Assembly: GCA_002415025.1 (NCBI GenBank)
Contig: DIBR01000037.1
Coordinates: forward strand, 6,836-33,577
Direction of reading: 5' to 3'
Length of the DNA: 26,742 nucleotides
DNA from: Spongiibacteraceae bacterium UBA5047
Lineage (GTDB): Bacteria > Pseudomonadota > Gammaproteobacteria > Pseudomonadales > Spongiibacteraceae
This document shows, one piece after another, positions 1 to 7,581 of this stretch. Position numbers and translations under genes: made by a program. How positions within the stretch are numbered: the first letter of the stretch is position 1; the number at the start of each line of letters is the position of its first letter. Below the pieces are notes generated by a model, which saw only the letters and a list, made by a program, of their open reading frames with translations, was not told the DNA's origin and did no database searches.

Positions 1-534
1 GAAGAGCGCGCCCAGGCGGGCCTGTTCCTGGCCTTCCAGTACCCGGTCGAAATCCCCGGCGTTAGCAATATGGAATTTCTGAAAACCTCGGTAGACGCCG
101 TGCGCGCTCACCGTGGCCTGGATGCTATAGATTCCGTTCAGTTTATGAAATTGGCTCGCGAAAAATGCAAGGCCGTTAATCTGAATGACCAGTTTCTCAA
201 ACGCGGCGTAAACGAAGGTTTTTCCGGCGGTGAGAAAAAGCGCAACGAGCTGATGCAGATGATGCTGCTGGAGCCGACCCTGTGTGTGATGGATGAAACG
301 GACTCCGGTCTCGATATCGATGCCCTGCAGGTGGTTGCCGATGGCGTGAACGCCATGCGCGCAGCAGACCGCTCTTTTATTCTGGTGACTCACTACCAGC
401 GCCTGTTGACCTATATTCAGCCAGATTTTGTACACGTCCTGTCGAATGGCCGCATTGTCAAATCAGGTGACCGCTCGCTGGCTTTGGAGCTGGAAGAGAA
501 AGGCTACGGCTGGATCACCCAAGAGGTCGCGTGA
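1..534 (+). CDS. sufC: SufC, Fe-S assembly ATPase (5' end cut by window edge)
   Basis: SufC is the ABC-type cytosolic ATPase of the SufBCD scaffold complex that builds Fe-S clusters. The reading frame is open from base 1, so the start, Walker A region and Q-loop start lie outside the window. The visible part begins with the Q-loop segment FLAFQYPVEIPGVSN, nearly identical to E. coli SufC. It continues with the ABC signature FSGGEKKRNE, a Walker B segment ending in the SufC-type DETDSGLDIDAL, and the switch histidine in VTHYQR. The C-terminus GRIVKSGD...LEEKGYGW is typical of the family. The stop overlaps the sufD start, which indicates a translationally coupled operon. sufB is expected just upstream. 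Identification is secure; only the N-terminus is unseen. Confidence 0.97.
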   Translation, partial: EERAQAGLFLAFQYPVEIPGVSNMEFLKTSVDAVRAHRGLDAIDSVQFMKLAREKCKAVNLNDQFLKRGVNEGFSGGEKKRNELMQMMLLEPTLCVMDETDSGLDIDALQVVADGVNAMRAADRSFILVTHYQRLLTYIQPDFVHVLSNGRIVKSGDRSLALELEEKGYGWITQEVA

Positions 535-1844
535 TGACGGTATTCTCACAAAAAGCCTCGCAATTACAGCCTGCCACTGGTTTGGCGTGGCTCGAATCGC
601 TTAACCGACGCGGCCTCGAACGCTGGAAGGTCACGCCGTTTCCTACGCGTAAAACCGAGAACTGGAAGTACACCAGTTTGCAATCGTTGGAAACGGGAGT
701 CTATTTGCATTGGCCGCAATCACCGGCTCTGACGGAGCTAGCCGCCCCCGATGCGATTCCGGGGCTGGAAGATTGCGCGCTGGTGTTTGTGAATGGTGTG
801 TTTTCCAAAGAGCTTTCGAGCAGCCAATGGCCGGAAGGGCTTGAATGCTGTCTGTTTTCCGAGGCCACGGAAGTGCAGCAACAGGCGATTCTGGAAAAGC
901 TGGGCACCGTTGTCGACAGCGAATTACATTTATTCGCTGCGCTCAACGAGGCCTGGCTGCAAGAGGGCGTTTATATTCACGTGGCGGCCAACGCCGTGCT
1001 GCGACAGCCCGTTTATATTCACCATATCAGCACCGCACAGGAAGAAAACTTTTCCGTGAATCAGCGCGTGCTGGTGCACTTGGAAAGCAGTGCACAGGCA
1101 ACCGTTGTGGAGCATTTCAGCAGCAGCCTAGAGGTGCAAAACAGTTTCGCCAATGCGCTCACTGAAGTACAACTCGATGCGAACGCCAGACTGACCCACT
1201 ACCAGTTGCATCTTGAGGAAGAGCACGCGCTGTCGATAGGCGGCGTGCACGTGAACCTCGAGCGCGATGCGACCTTTAACAGCTTTATGATGAGTATGGG
1301 GAGCGTGTTGCAGCGCAGCGACGTGGTGGTGAATCATCGCGGTGAAGGTGCCCACTGCGGTATTCAGGGTATCTACCTGCCGCACAACAAGCATTTGGTC
1401 GATTTCCACACCAGTATCGAACACCGGGTGCCCAACTGCACCACCCACGAAGTGTTTCGCGGGATTATTGGCGACAGCGGCAAGGCCGTATTCAATGGCC
1501 GAATTCATATTCATCCCGATGCGCAGAAGACCGTCGCTGATTTGAGCAACAAAAATCTGCTCACTAGCCACGACGCGGAAATTGACACCAAGCCCGAGCT
1601 GGAAATTTATGCCGACGACGTAAAATGCAGTCACGGTGCCACCATTGCGCAGCTAGACGAAAAAGCCTTGTACTACTTGCAGAGTCGCGGTGTGGATCGC
1701 CAGCAAGCGGAAATCATGCTCAGTTTTGGCTTTATCAATGAACTGCTGGAGCAGATTCCCCATGTTGCGGTGCGCGACTTTCTGACGCCGAGAGTGTCGA
1801 CGTTGTTTCTCAAGAAATTTGACCGTCAGCGAGAAGCGCTATGA
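534..1844 (+). CDS. sufD: SufD, Fe-S scaffold subunit
   Basis: SufD (436 residues here) partners SufB and SufC in the SufBC2D scaffold. The C-terminal half carries the SufB/SufD beta-helix core: runs such as DVVVNHRGEGAHCGIQGIYL, the HEVFRGIIGDSGKAVFNGRIH segment, and the conserved end LLTSHDAEIDTKPELEIYADDVKCSHGAT. A GTG at 531 is in frame immediately before the ATG at 534. I prefer the ATG because AAGAGG (521-526) sits seven bases upstream and the ATG overlaps the sufC stop. The 3' end overlaps sufS by four bases (ATGA). Length and motifs fit a full-length SufD. Confidence 0.96.
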   Translation: MTVFSQKASQLQPATGLAWLESLNRRGLERWKVTPFPTRKTENWKYTSLQSLETGVYLHWPQSPALTELAAPDAIPGLEDCALVFVNGVFSKELSSSQWPEGLECCLFSEATEVQQQAILEKLGTVVDSELHLFAALNEAWLQEGVYIHVAANAVLRQPVYIHHISTAQEENFSVNQRVLVHLESSAQATVVEHFSSSLEVQNSFANALTEVQLDANARLTHYQLHLEEEHALSIGGVHVNLERDATFNSFMMSMGSVLQRSDVVVNHRGEGAHCGIQGIYLPHNKHLVDFHTSIEHRVPNCTTHEVFRGIIGDSGKAVFNGRIHIHPDAQKTVADLSNKNLLTSHDAEIDTKPELEIYADDVKCSHGATIAQLDEKALYYLQSRGVDRQQAEIMLSFGFINELLEQIPHVAVRDFLTPRVSTLFLKKFDRQREAL

Positions 1845-3088
1845 ACGAAGCGGCTCCCAACATCGTTGCCGGCTTTGATGTTGAGCGTGCTCGGCGCGAC
1901 TTTCCTGCGTTGGCGCAGGAAGTTAACGGCGCGCCGCTGGTCTATCTGGACAACGCCGCTACCACACAAAAGCCGCAGTGTGTCATCGATGCCTTGTCGC
2001 AGTATTATGCGCGCGACAACTCCAATGTGCATCGCGGCGCGCACGCGCTCAGTGATCGTGCCACCGTCGCTTTTGAAGACGCGCGAAAAAAAGTACAGGC
2101 TTTCATCAACGCGAAAAGCAGTAGTGAAATACTCTGGACCCGTGGCACCACCGAATCCATCAATCTGGTTGCCAGCAGTTATGCCCGTTCTGTTTTAACC
2201 GCGGGCGACAAGGTGCTGGTGTCGGCGATGGAGCACCATTCGAATATCGTACCCTGGCAGATGGTGGCTCAGACCTGCGGCGCCGAGGTGATTGCAATTC
2301 CGGTTTCTGCCGATGGCGAGCTGGATATGCAGGCCTACGAAAATCTTCTCGATGAGCGTGTAAAGATCGTTGCCGTGGGCCATGTGTCCAACGCGCTCGG
2401 CACCGTTAACCCCGTCGAAAAAGTGATCTCGCTGGCGCACGCGGCGGGTGCCAAGGTGTTAATTGACGGCGCGCAGGGCGTGCCGCATTTTGCCGTTGAC
2501 GTGCAGGCACTGGATTGCGATTTTTATGCTTTTTCCGGTCACAAAATGTACGGGCCAACCGGTATTGGTGTGCTCTACGGTAAAGCCGACATATTGAATG
2601 CCATGCCCCCCTATCAGGGTGGAGGCGAGATGATCAAAACCGTCAGCTTTGCCGGTACGACATACAACGAGCTGCCCTACAAGTTCGAGGCGGGTACGCC
2701 AAACATTGGTGGCGCGATCGGGCTGGCAGCGGCGGTGGATTATTTGAGTGGGTTTGATCGCTCGGCGGTTGCCGCCTACGAAAGCGACTTGTTGGCCTAT
2801 ACCCACCAGCGCGCTGCAAATTTCGAGGGCTTGCAGCGCGTTGGCTGCGCCAGGCAAATTGCCGGTGCTTTCAGCTTTTTGCTGGCAGGCGCTCATCCCT
2901 CTGATATTGGTATGTTGCTGGATCAGCAAGGCGTCGCTGTCAGAACCGGCGATCATTGCGCGCAGCCCATTATGAAGCAGTTTGGTATTCCCGGCACCGC
3001 GCGGGCTTCGTTTGCGCTGTACAACACCCGCGACGATGTTGATCGTTTTTTTGCGGCTCTGGAAAAAGCCAAAACCTTTTTGATGTAA
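1841..3088 (+). CDS. sufS: SufS, cysteine desulfurase (group II)
   Basis: This PLP-dependent cysteine desulfurase takes sulfur from L-cysteine and passes it to SufE for the SUF scaffold. The protein is 415 residues, as usual for SufS. Visible motifs are YLDNAATTQKP near residue 36, the SAMEHHSNIVPWQ segment near 128, the DGAQG cofactor loop near 209, the PLP lysine in FSGHKMYGPTGIG (K235) and the active cysteine in RTGDHCAQP (C373). The short Cys loop marks it as group II (SufS), unlike the IscS-type enzyme encoded 3 kb downstream. It starts at an ATGA overlap with sufD. Two desulfurases of different groups in one locus is noteworthy. Confidence 0.97.
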   Translation: MNEAAPNIVAGFDVERARRDFPALAQEVNGAPLVYLDNAATTQKPQCVIDALSQYYARDNSNVHRGAHALSDRATVAFEDARKKVQAFINAKSSSEILWTRGTTESINLVASSYARSVLTAGDKVLVSAMEHHSNIVPWQMVAQTCGAEVIAIPVSADGELDMQAYENLLDERVKIVAVGHVSNALGTVNPVEKVISLAHAAGAKVLIDGAQGVPHFAVDVQALDCDFYAFSGHKMYGPTGIGVLYGKADILNAMPPYQGGGEMIKTVSFAGTTYNELPYKFEAGTPNIGGAIGLAAAVDYLSGFDRSAVAAYESDLLAYTHQRAANFEGLQRVGCARQIAGAFSFLLAGAHPSDIGMLLDQQGVAVRTGDHCAQPIMKQFGIPGTARASFALYNTRDDVDRFFAALEKAKTFLM

Positions 3089-3127
3089 ATGACTCTAAGT
3101 ATCAGTGCATAGAGTGGAGTTGAAAGT

Positions 3128-3481
3128 ATGAGTGTAGAGACCTTTGTTCCCGAACAAGCCGTCACGGTGACCGATGCGGCTCAGGCACATTTTTACAAGC
3201 AGCTCGAAGGCCGCAATGACGGGGCCATTCGGCTCTCGGTTAAGGAGAGTGGTTGCACGGGCTATAAATACGTTATCGATATCGTTGATGGCGGCGATGC
3301 TGAGGATACCGAAATTGCTCTCGCCAACGGTGTGCGTCTGCTCGTGTCGTCGCAGGCCATGGGGATGGTGCGCGGTACACAAATTGATTACACCAAAGAG
3401 GGTTTGAACCGCACCCTGAAGTTTATTAATCCAAACGTAGCTGACGAATGCGGCTGCGGTGAAAGTTTTAGTGTGAGCTGA
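3128..3481 (+). CDS. sufA: SufA, A-type Fe-S carrier
   Basis: This A-type carrier (HesB/IscA family, 117 residues) receives clusters from SufBCD and delivers them to apoproteins. The three conserved cysteine ligands are present: C43 in KESGCTGYKY, and C108 and C110 in ADECGCGESF. The YKYVIDI stretch after the first cysteine is typical of SufA. GGAG at 3115-3118 precedes the ATG. It lies in the suf operon, 39 bases after sufS and three bases before sufT. IscA is the alternative family name, but the suf context favours SufA. Confidence 0.92.
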   Translation: MSVETFVPEQAVTVTDAAQAHFYKQLEGRNDGAIRLSVKESGCTGYKYVIDIVDGGDAEDTEIALANGVRLLVSSQAMGMVRGTQIDYTKEGLNRTLKFINPNVADECGCGESFSVS

Positions 3482-3484
3482 GCA

Positions 3485-4021
3485 ATGGTAGAACGAAGAA
3501 TGGTGGCAACGGTCACCGATTGCCCCGGCCGGATTGTTCCGGTGGGCACGCCAGTGACCATTCCCAAAGATACCTTTGTCACCATTACCCAGTCGCTGGG
3601 CGGTAACTACACCGTGACCTGGAATGGCAACATGGTACGGGTTGATGGCACCGATGCAGCCGCGCTGGGTTTTGAGGCCGAGGTGCTCAATTTTGAGCAG
3701 CCCGAGGGCAGTGACATTCAGGAGTCGCAGGTTTGGGATGCCCTGAGAACCGTGTTTGACCCTGAGATTCCGGTGGATCTGGTGAACCTCGGGCTGATTT
3801 ACAAGGTTGATATTGCTCAGACCGAGAAAAGGGTGTCGATCGAAATGACTCTCACAGCTCCGGGCTGCGGCATGGGGCCGGTGTTGGTGGGGGACGTGGA
3901 ATACCGCGTGGCGCAGGTGCCCAACGTTGAGAAAGTGGATGTCGAGCTGATATTCGACCCCCCGTGGAGCCGCGACATGATGTCGGAAGAAGCCCAGCTC
4001 GAAACCGGCATGTTTTACTGA
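3485..4021 (+). CDS. sufT: SufT, DUF59/MIP18-type Fe-S maturation protein
   Basis: SufT is a small cytosolic accessory factor in Fe-S protein maturation, often encoded in SUF operons. The N-terminal ~75 residues are the SufT-specific extension (around TVTDCPGRIVPVGTPVTIPK and a GGNYTV segment). The C-terminal part is the DUF59 domain: WDALRTVFDPEIPVDLVNLG, then the cysteine-containing APGCGMGPVL loop and the end IFDPPWSRDMMSEEAQLETG. The 178-residue length fits the family. It begins four bases after the sufA stop with no clear Shine-Dalgarno, so coupled translation is likely. An in-frame ATG at 3500 is an alternative start. Confidence 0.93.
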   Translation: MVERRMVATVTDCPGRIVPVGTPVTIPKDTFVTITQSLGGNYTVTWNGNMVRVDGTDAAALGFEAEVLNFEQPEGSDIQESQVWDALRTVFDPEIPVDLVNLGLIYKVDIAQTEKRVSIEMTLTAPGCGMGPVLVGDVEYRVAQVPNVEKVDVELIFDPPWSRDMMSEEAQLETGMFY

Positions 4022-4034
4022 TATTGAGAAACAG

Positions 4035-4478
4035 ATGACAGTTGCAGCGAGTGAGAACCCTTTTGGTCACAGCATCGGCGCCGACGATATCGTCGACACG
4101 CTGGGCTTTTTTGATAACTGGGAAGATCGCTATAAATACATTATTGATCTGGGCAAGGAATTGCCCGCGATGCCCGATGATCTGAAAACGGACGAGCGCC
4201 TGATTCGCGGCTGTCAGAGTCAGGTGTGGCTGGAACATGAGCGCCGGGGTAGCGAGTTTCATTTTCTGGCAGACAGCGACGCGTTTATTGTGAAAGGCCT
4301 TTTGGGGGTCATTCTGAGCGCCTACAACAACAAGAGTGCGCAGCAGATTCTGGATTTTGATATTGAGCAGTATTTTGAGGCGCTGGACCTGTTGCGCCAT
4401 CTTAGTCCAACACGGGGCAATGGCCTGCGCGCGATGGTTCAGCGCATTCGCGATATCGCTGCGGCAGAGGCGGGGTAG
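4035..4478 (+). CDS. sufE: SufE, sulfur-accepting partner of SufS
   Basis: SufE accepts persulfide sulfur from SufS and hands it to SufB. The protein is 147 residues. The acceptor cysteine is C60 in LIRGCQSQVWLE, the strictly conserved SufE motif. The upstream stretch DRYKYIIDLGKELP and the downstream ADSDAFIVKGLLGVILSAYN also match the family. It starts 13 bases after sufT and ends six bases before trmJ, so it probably shares the suf transcript. In many gammaproteobacteria sufE sits next to sufS; here sufA and sufT lie between them. Confidence 0.95.
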   Translation: MTVAASENPFGHSIGADDIVDTLGFFDNWEDRYKYIIDLGKELPAMPDDLKTDERLIRGCQSQVWLEHERRGSEFHFLADSDAFIVKGLLGVILSAYNNKSAQQILDFDIEQYFEALDLLRHLSPTRGNGLRAMVQRIRDIAAAEAG

Positions 4479-4484
4479 GGTTTT

Positions 4485-5261
4485 ATGTCTCTGGACAAGA
4501 TACGCATTGTTCTCGTTAACACTTCGCATCCCGGCAATATCGGGGCGGTTGCGCGTGCCATGAAAAATATGGGTTTGGGCAAGCTGGTGCTGGTTGAGCC
4601 GCGCAAGTTTCCGCACGACGAAGCCACCTGGCGTGCGGCAAGCGCCACGGATGTACTCGACTCGGCCCAGGTGTGCGCTACGCTGGAAGAAGCCGTGGCC
4701 GATTGCGGACTTGTTGTGGGTACCAGTGCTCGCGGTCGCCGTATTCCGTGGCCCTTGCTTGATCCCCGGCACTGTGCCCAGCGCGCCTATGCAGAAGCGG
4801 GAGAGCATGAAGTCGCTTTCGTTTTTGGGCGCGAAGATCGCGGTTTAACGAATGAAGAGCTACAGCTCTGCCATTTGCACGTCAATATCCCGGCGAACGA
4901 GGAATACAGCTCCCTGAATCTGGCGATGGCGGTGCAGGTAATAAGCTACGAGCTTCGCATGACGCATCTCAGTGGCGAGCTGACAGCCGATGCGCTGGCG
5001 GAGTGGGATCAGCCTCCGGCAAGCACAGAACAACTGCAGCGCTATTTTGAGCATCTGGAAGAAACGTTATTGGAACTTGGCTTTCTTAATCCGAAAGCCC
5101 CGAAGCAGTTGATGACCCGTTTGCGGCGCCTATACAACCGCGCCCGACCTGACGATATGGAAGTCAATATTTTGCGCGGCATCCTGACCTCGACCCAGTA
5201 CCAGTTGAAACATGGCCGTAGCGTAGGCGATGTTTCGACTGCGGCGCAGGACGAGGTGTGA
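4485..5261 (+). CDS. trmJ: TrmJ, tRNA Cm32/Um32 2'-O-methyltransferase
   Basis: TrmJ is a SPOUT-class SAM-dependent methyltransferase that modifies the ribose of tRNA position 32. The 258-residue protein has the N-terminal SPOUT motif IRIVLVNTSHPGNIGAVARAMKNMG, the TSARGRRIPWP loop near residue 80, and the C-terminal knot segments FVFGREDRGLTNEEL and IPANEEYSSLNLAMAVQVISYE that bind SAM. The last ~80 residues form the helical extension of bacterial TrmJ. In E. coli trmJ also lies next to iscR, so this gene marks the ancestral ISC position; here it directly follows the suf genes. Confidence 0.96.
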   Translation: MSLDKIRIVLVNTSHPGNIGAVARAMKNMGLGKLVLVEPRKFPHDEATWRAASATDVLDSAQVCATLEEAVADCGLVVGTSARGRRIPWPLLDPRHCAQRAYAEAGEHEVAFVFGREDRGLTNEELQLCHLHVNIPANEEYSSLNLAMAVQVISYELRMTHLSGELTADALAEWDQPPASTEQLQRYFEHLEETLLELGFLNPKAPKQLMTRLRRLYNRARPDDMEVNILRGILTSTQYQLKHGRSVGDVSTAAQDEV

Positions 5262-5321
5262 TATGGCGGCAGGAAGCTTGCTTTGCCGAATCCCAAAATT
5301 TTTCGCGGGAGGCTCTGACTC

Positions 5322-5792
5322 ATGCGTTTAACGACTAAAGGCCGCTATGCGGTAACCGCAATGTTGGACCTGGCGCTGCACAGCGATCAGGGGCCGGTCA
5401 GCCTGTCCGAGATATCGGCGCGCCAGCATATTTCGCTGTCCTATCTTGAGCAGCTGTTTGCCAAATTGCGTCGCAGTGGCCTGGTGCGAAGTATTCGCGG
5501 CCCCGGCGGCGGTTATCGGCTGGATCGTTCCACCGAAGACACCTATATCGCCGATATTATTGATGCCGTTGACGAAAGCGTTGACGCCACTAACTGCTCC
5601 GGAGAGGCCAATTGTCAGGAGGGCGAGGTTTGTCTTACCCACCACCTGTGGGCTGACCTCAGCGTTCAGATTCATCAATTTCTCAGCGGCATCAGCCTGG
5701 CCAGCCTGGTCGAGCGTAGGGAAGTACAGCTGATTGCCAGTCGGCAGCACCATCGCGAGTTGGAGCACATCGCGATGACGACGGTGGATTAA
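5322..5792 (+). CDS. iscR: IscR, Fe-S sensing Rrf2-family regulator
   Basis: IscR is a [2Fe-2S] transcription factor that controls isc and suf genes according to cluster supply. The 156-residue protein opens with the Rrf2 winged-helix sequence MRLTTKGRYAVTAMLDLA. It has the recognition segment SLSYLEQLFAKLRR and the wing RGPGGGYRL. The cluster ligands fall at the E. coli positions: C92, C98, C104 and H107. The 60-base gap after trmJ shows no clear IscR palindrome, so iscR may be read through from the suf-trmJ transcript rather than from its own autoregulated promoter. It is followed 36 bases later by iscS. Confidence 0.96.
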   Translation: MRLTTKGRYAVTAMLDLALHSDQGPVSLSEISARQHISLSYLEQLFAKLRRSGLVRSIRGPGGGYRLDRSTEDTYIADIIDAVDESVDATNCSGEANCQEGEVCLTHHLWADLSVQIHQFLSGISLASLVERREVQLIASRQHHRELEHIAMTTVD

Positions 5793-5828
5793 GGATTTCC
5801 GCCGCTCGATCAACTGAGAGGAGAGGGC

Positions 5829-6992
5829 ATGCAATTACCGGTTTATCTGGACTATGCCGCGACCACGCCTGTGGATGAAAGCGTTGCCGAGAAAATGCTG
5901 GCCTGTTTGACCCGTGGCGGCAATTTTGGCAACCCCGCATCGCGCTCACACCTTCCTGGCTGGAAAGCCGAGGAAGCTGTTGAAAATGCGCGCCGTCAGC
6001 TGGCCGATTTGCTCGGCGCCGACAACCGCGAAATCGTCTGGACATCGGGTGCCACCGAAGCGAATAACCTCGCAATCAAGGGTGTTGCCGAGGCTTACGC
6101 CGGGCGCGGACGCCATATCATTACTTCAAGCATCGAACACAAGGCGGTTCTCGACACTTGCGAGTCGCTGGCGGCGAAAGGTTTCGACATCACCTATCTT
6201 GCGCCGAACGCGCAGGGCTGTATTACTGCCGATGCCTTGTCGGCGGCTTTGCGAGACGACACCATTCTGGTCAGTTTGATGCACGTGAACAACGAGCTGG
6301 GTTCGATCAACGACATTGCCACTCTGTCTGCGCTGTGTGCTGATCATCAGGCCTTTTTTCACGTTGATGCTGCCCAGAGCGTTGGCAAGCTGGCGATCAA
6401 CCTTGCGCAAATGAACGTCGACCTGCTCTCGGTCTCGGCCCACAAATGTTATGGCCCGAAAGGCATTGGTGCGCTGTACGTCAAGCGTCGCTCGCGCTGC
6501 CAGCTGGCGCCGCAGATTCACGGCGGTGGCCACGAGCGGGGCATGCGCTCGGGCACCTTGCCGACCCACCAGATAGTCGGGTTGGGCGAGGCGGCAGCGC
6601 TGGCTGCGGCGCGTCTGACAACTGACCGTGAGTCCCTCACTCTGCTACGCAAGCGGTTTTTGACGCAGGTGCAGAGTCTCGACAAGATAGAACTGAATGG
6701 CAGCGGGAACGGCTGGCCGGGCATTATCAATATCAGCTTTGCCGGGGTTGACGGTGAATCCCTGTTGATGGCGCTCAAGGATCTTGCGGTATCCACGGGG
6801 TCAGCCTGTGCATCGGCCACTCTGGAACCCTCGTATGTTCTACGGGCCATTGGCCGCAGCGAAGCGCTGGCATTGAGCTCGGTGCGCTTTAGTCTGGGCC
6901 GCTACACCTCGGAAGACGAGGTGGATTTTGCCGCTGAACAGGTCTGTACCGCGGTAAACCGGCTGCGTGCGTCGGAGCTCCAGGCGGGGTAG
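5829..6992 (+). CDS. iscS: IscS, cysteine desulfurase (group I), C-terminally short
   Basis: This group I cysteine desulfurase supplies sulfur for Fe-S clusters, tRNA thiolation and thiamine. Motifs are YLDYAATTPVDESV at the N-terminus, ATEANNLAIKG, the VDAAQSVGK cofactor loop, the PLP lysine K206 in SAHKCYGPKGIGALYV, and the mobile-loop cysteine C327 in STGSACASATLEPSYVLRA. This is the IscS rather than SufS type. At 387 residues it is shorter than E. coli IscS (404): it ends after VNRLRASELQAG and lacks the conserved tail (WEM...IEWAHH) that docks IscU. Consistently, no iscU follows. RBS AGGAGAGG lies just upstream. It may now serve mainly tRNA and cofactor sulfur relays. Confidence 0.93.
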   Translation: MQLPVYLDYAATTPVDESVAEKMLACLTRGGNFGNPASRSHLPGWKAEEAVENARRQLADLLGADNREIVWTSGATEANNLAIKGVAEAYAGRGRHIITSSIEHKAVLDTCESLAAKGFDITYLAPNAQGCITADALSAALRDDTILVSLMHVNNELGSINDIATLSALCADHQAFFHVDAAQSVGKLAINLAQMNVDLLSVSAHKCYGPKGIGALYVKRRSRCQLAPQIHGGGHERGMRSGTLPTHQIVGLGEAAALAAARLTTDRESLTLLRKRFLTQVQSLDKIELNGSGNGWPGIINISFAGVDGESLLMALKDLAVSTGSACASATLEPSYVLRAIGRSEALALSSVRFSLGRYTSEDEVDFAAEQVCTAVNRLRASELQAG

Positions 6993-7021
6993 CCGCACAG
7001 CGAGATTAATTGTAAGTAGCG

Positions 7022-7050
7022 TATTCATTTGCCCCTGAAAAGCTTATAAT
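7022..7050 (+). promoter_or_regulatory. Candidate sigma-70 promoter of ndk
   Basis: A perfect -10 hexamer TATAAT lies at 7045-7050. A weak -35 (TATTCA, 7022-7027) sits 17 bases upstream. Transcription would start near 7057, about 70 bases before the ndk ATG and upstream of the hairpin at 7069-7093. The -35 matches consensus at only three of six positions, so strength is uncertain. Confidence 0.4.
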
Positions 7051-7068
7051 TAGAGGATTTTCAAACTG

Positions 7069-7093
7069 AACCTGCGCCTTGGCAGGTTTTTTT
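7069..7093 (+). terminator. Intrinsic terminator or attenuator between iscS and ndk
   Basis: The stem AACCTGC/GCAGGTT (7069-7075 with 7082-7088) has a six-base loop and is followed by a T run through 7093. It would end suf-isc transcripts. Because the candidate ndk promoter lies upstream of it, it may also act as a terminator within the ndk leader. Confidence 0.8.
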
Positions 7094-7125
7094 AAATGTA
7101 CTGATTTTACTGGAGAAATTTACCG

Positions 7126-7554
7126 ATGGGTGTTGAGCGTACACTTTCCATAGTCAAACCGGATGCCGTTGCCAAAAACGTCGTTGGCGAAATTTACAGC
7201 CGCTTCGAAAAAGCCGGATTGCGCATTGTCGGTGCCAAGATGCTGCGTCTGAGCCGCGATCAGGCAGAAGGCTTTTACGCTGAGCACAAAGGGCGTCCGT
7301 TTTTCCCTGCTCTGGTCGACTTTATGACCTCAGGTCCCGTTACCGTGCAGGTGCTGGAAGGCGAAGGTGCAGTCAGCAAAAACCGTGAGCTGATGGGCGC
7401 AACCAACCCCAAGGAAGCCGAAGCGGGCACCATTCGCGCTGATTTTGCCGAATCTATTGATGCCAACGCCGTACACGGTTCGGATTCAACAGAATCTGCC
7501 GCCCGTGAAATTGCGTTTTTCTTTGCTACCAGCGAGCTGTGTGATCGCGCCTGA
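7126..7554 (+). CDS. ndk: Nucleoside diphosphate kinase
   Basis: Ndk transfers the gamma-phosphate from NTPs to NDPs through a phosphohistidine and balances nucleotide pools. The protein is 142 residues, the usual size. It has the N-terminal motif ERTLSIVKPDAVAKN, the KGRPFF stretch, and the active-site motif NAVHGSDS with H117 as the phosphorylated histidine. GGAG (7112-7115) precedes the ATG. Its position between the iscS end and rlmN matches the Pseudomonas arrangement, except that the isc scaffold and chaperone genes normally in between are missing. Confidence 0.98.
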   Translation: MGVERTLSIVKPDAVAKNVVGEIYSRFEKAGLRIVGAKMLRLSRDQAEGFYAEHKGRPFFPALVDFMTSGPVTVQVLEGEGAVSKNRELMGATNPKEAEAGTIRADFAESIDANAVHGSDSTESAAREIAFFFATSELCDRA

Positions 7555-7581
7555 CAGGCTCGATTGGCACCGGACGACACC

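Noticed and set aside
3852..4808. A 318-codon minus-strand open frame
   Set aside because: It lies entirely antisense to sufT, sufE and trmJ, which are certain genes; it is a composition shadow without recognisable motifs.
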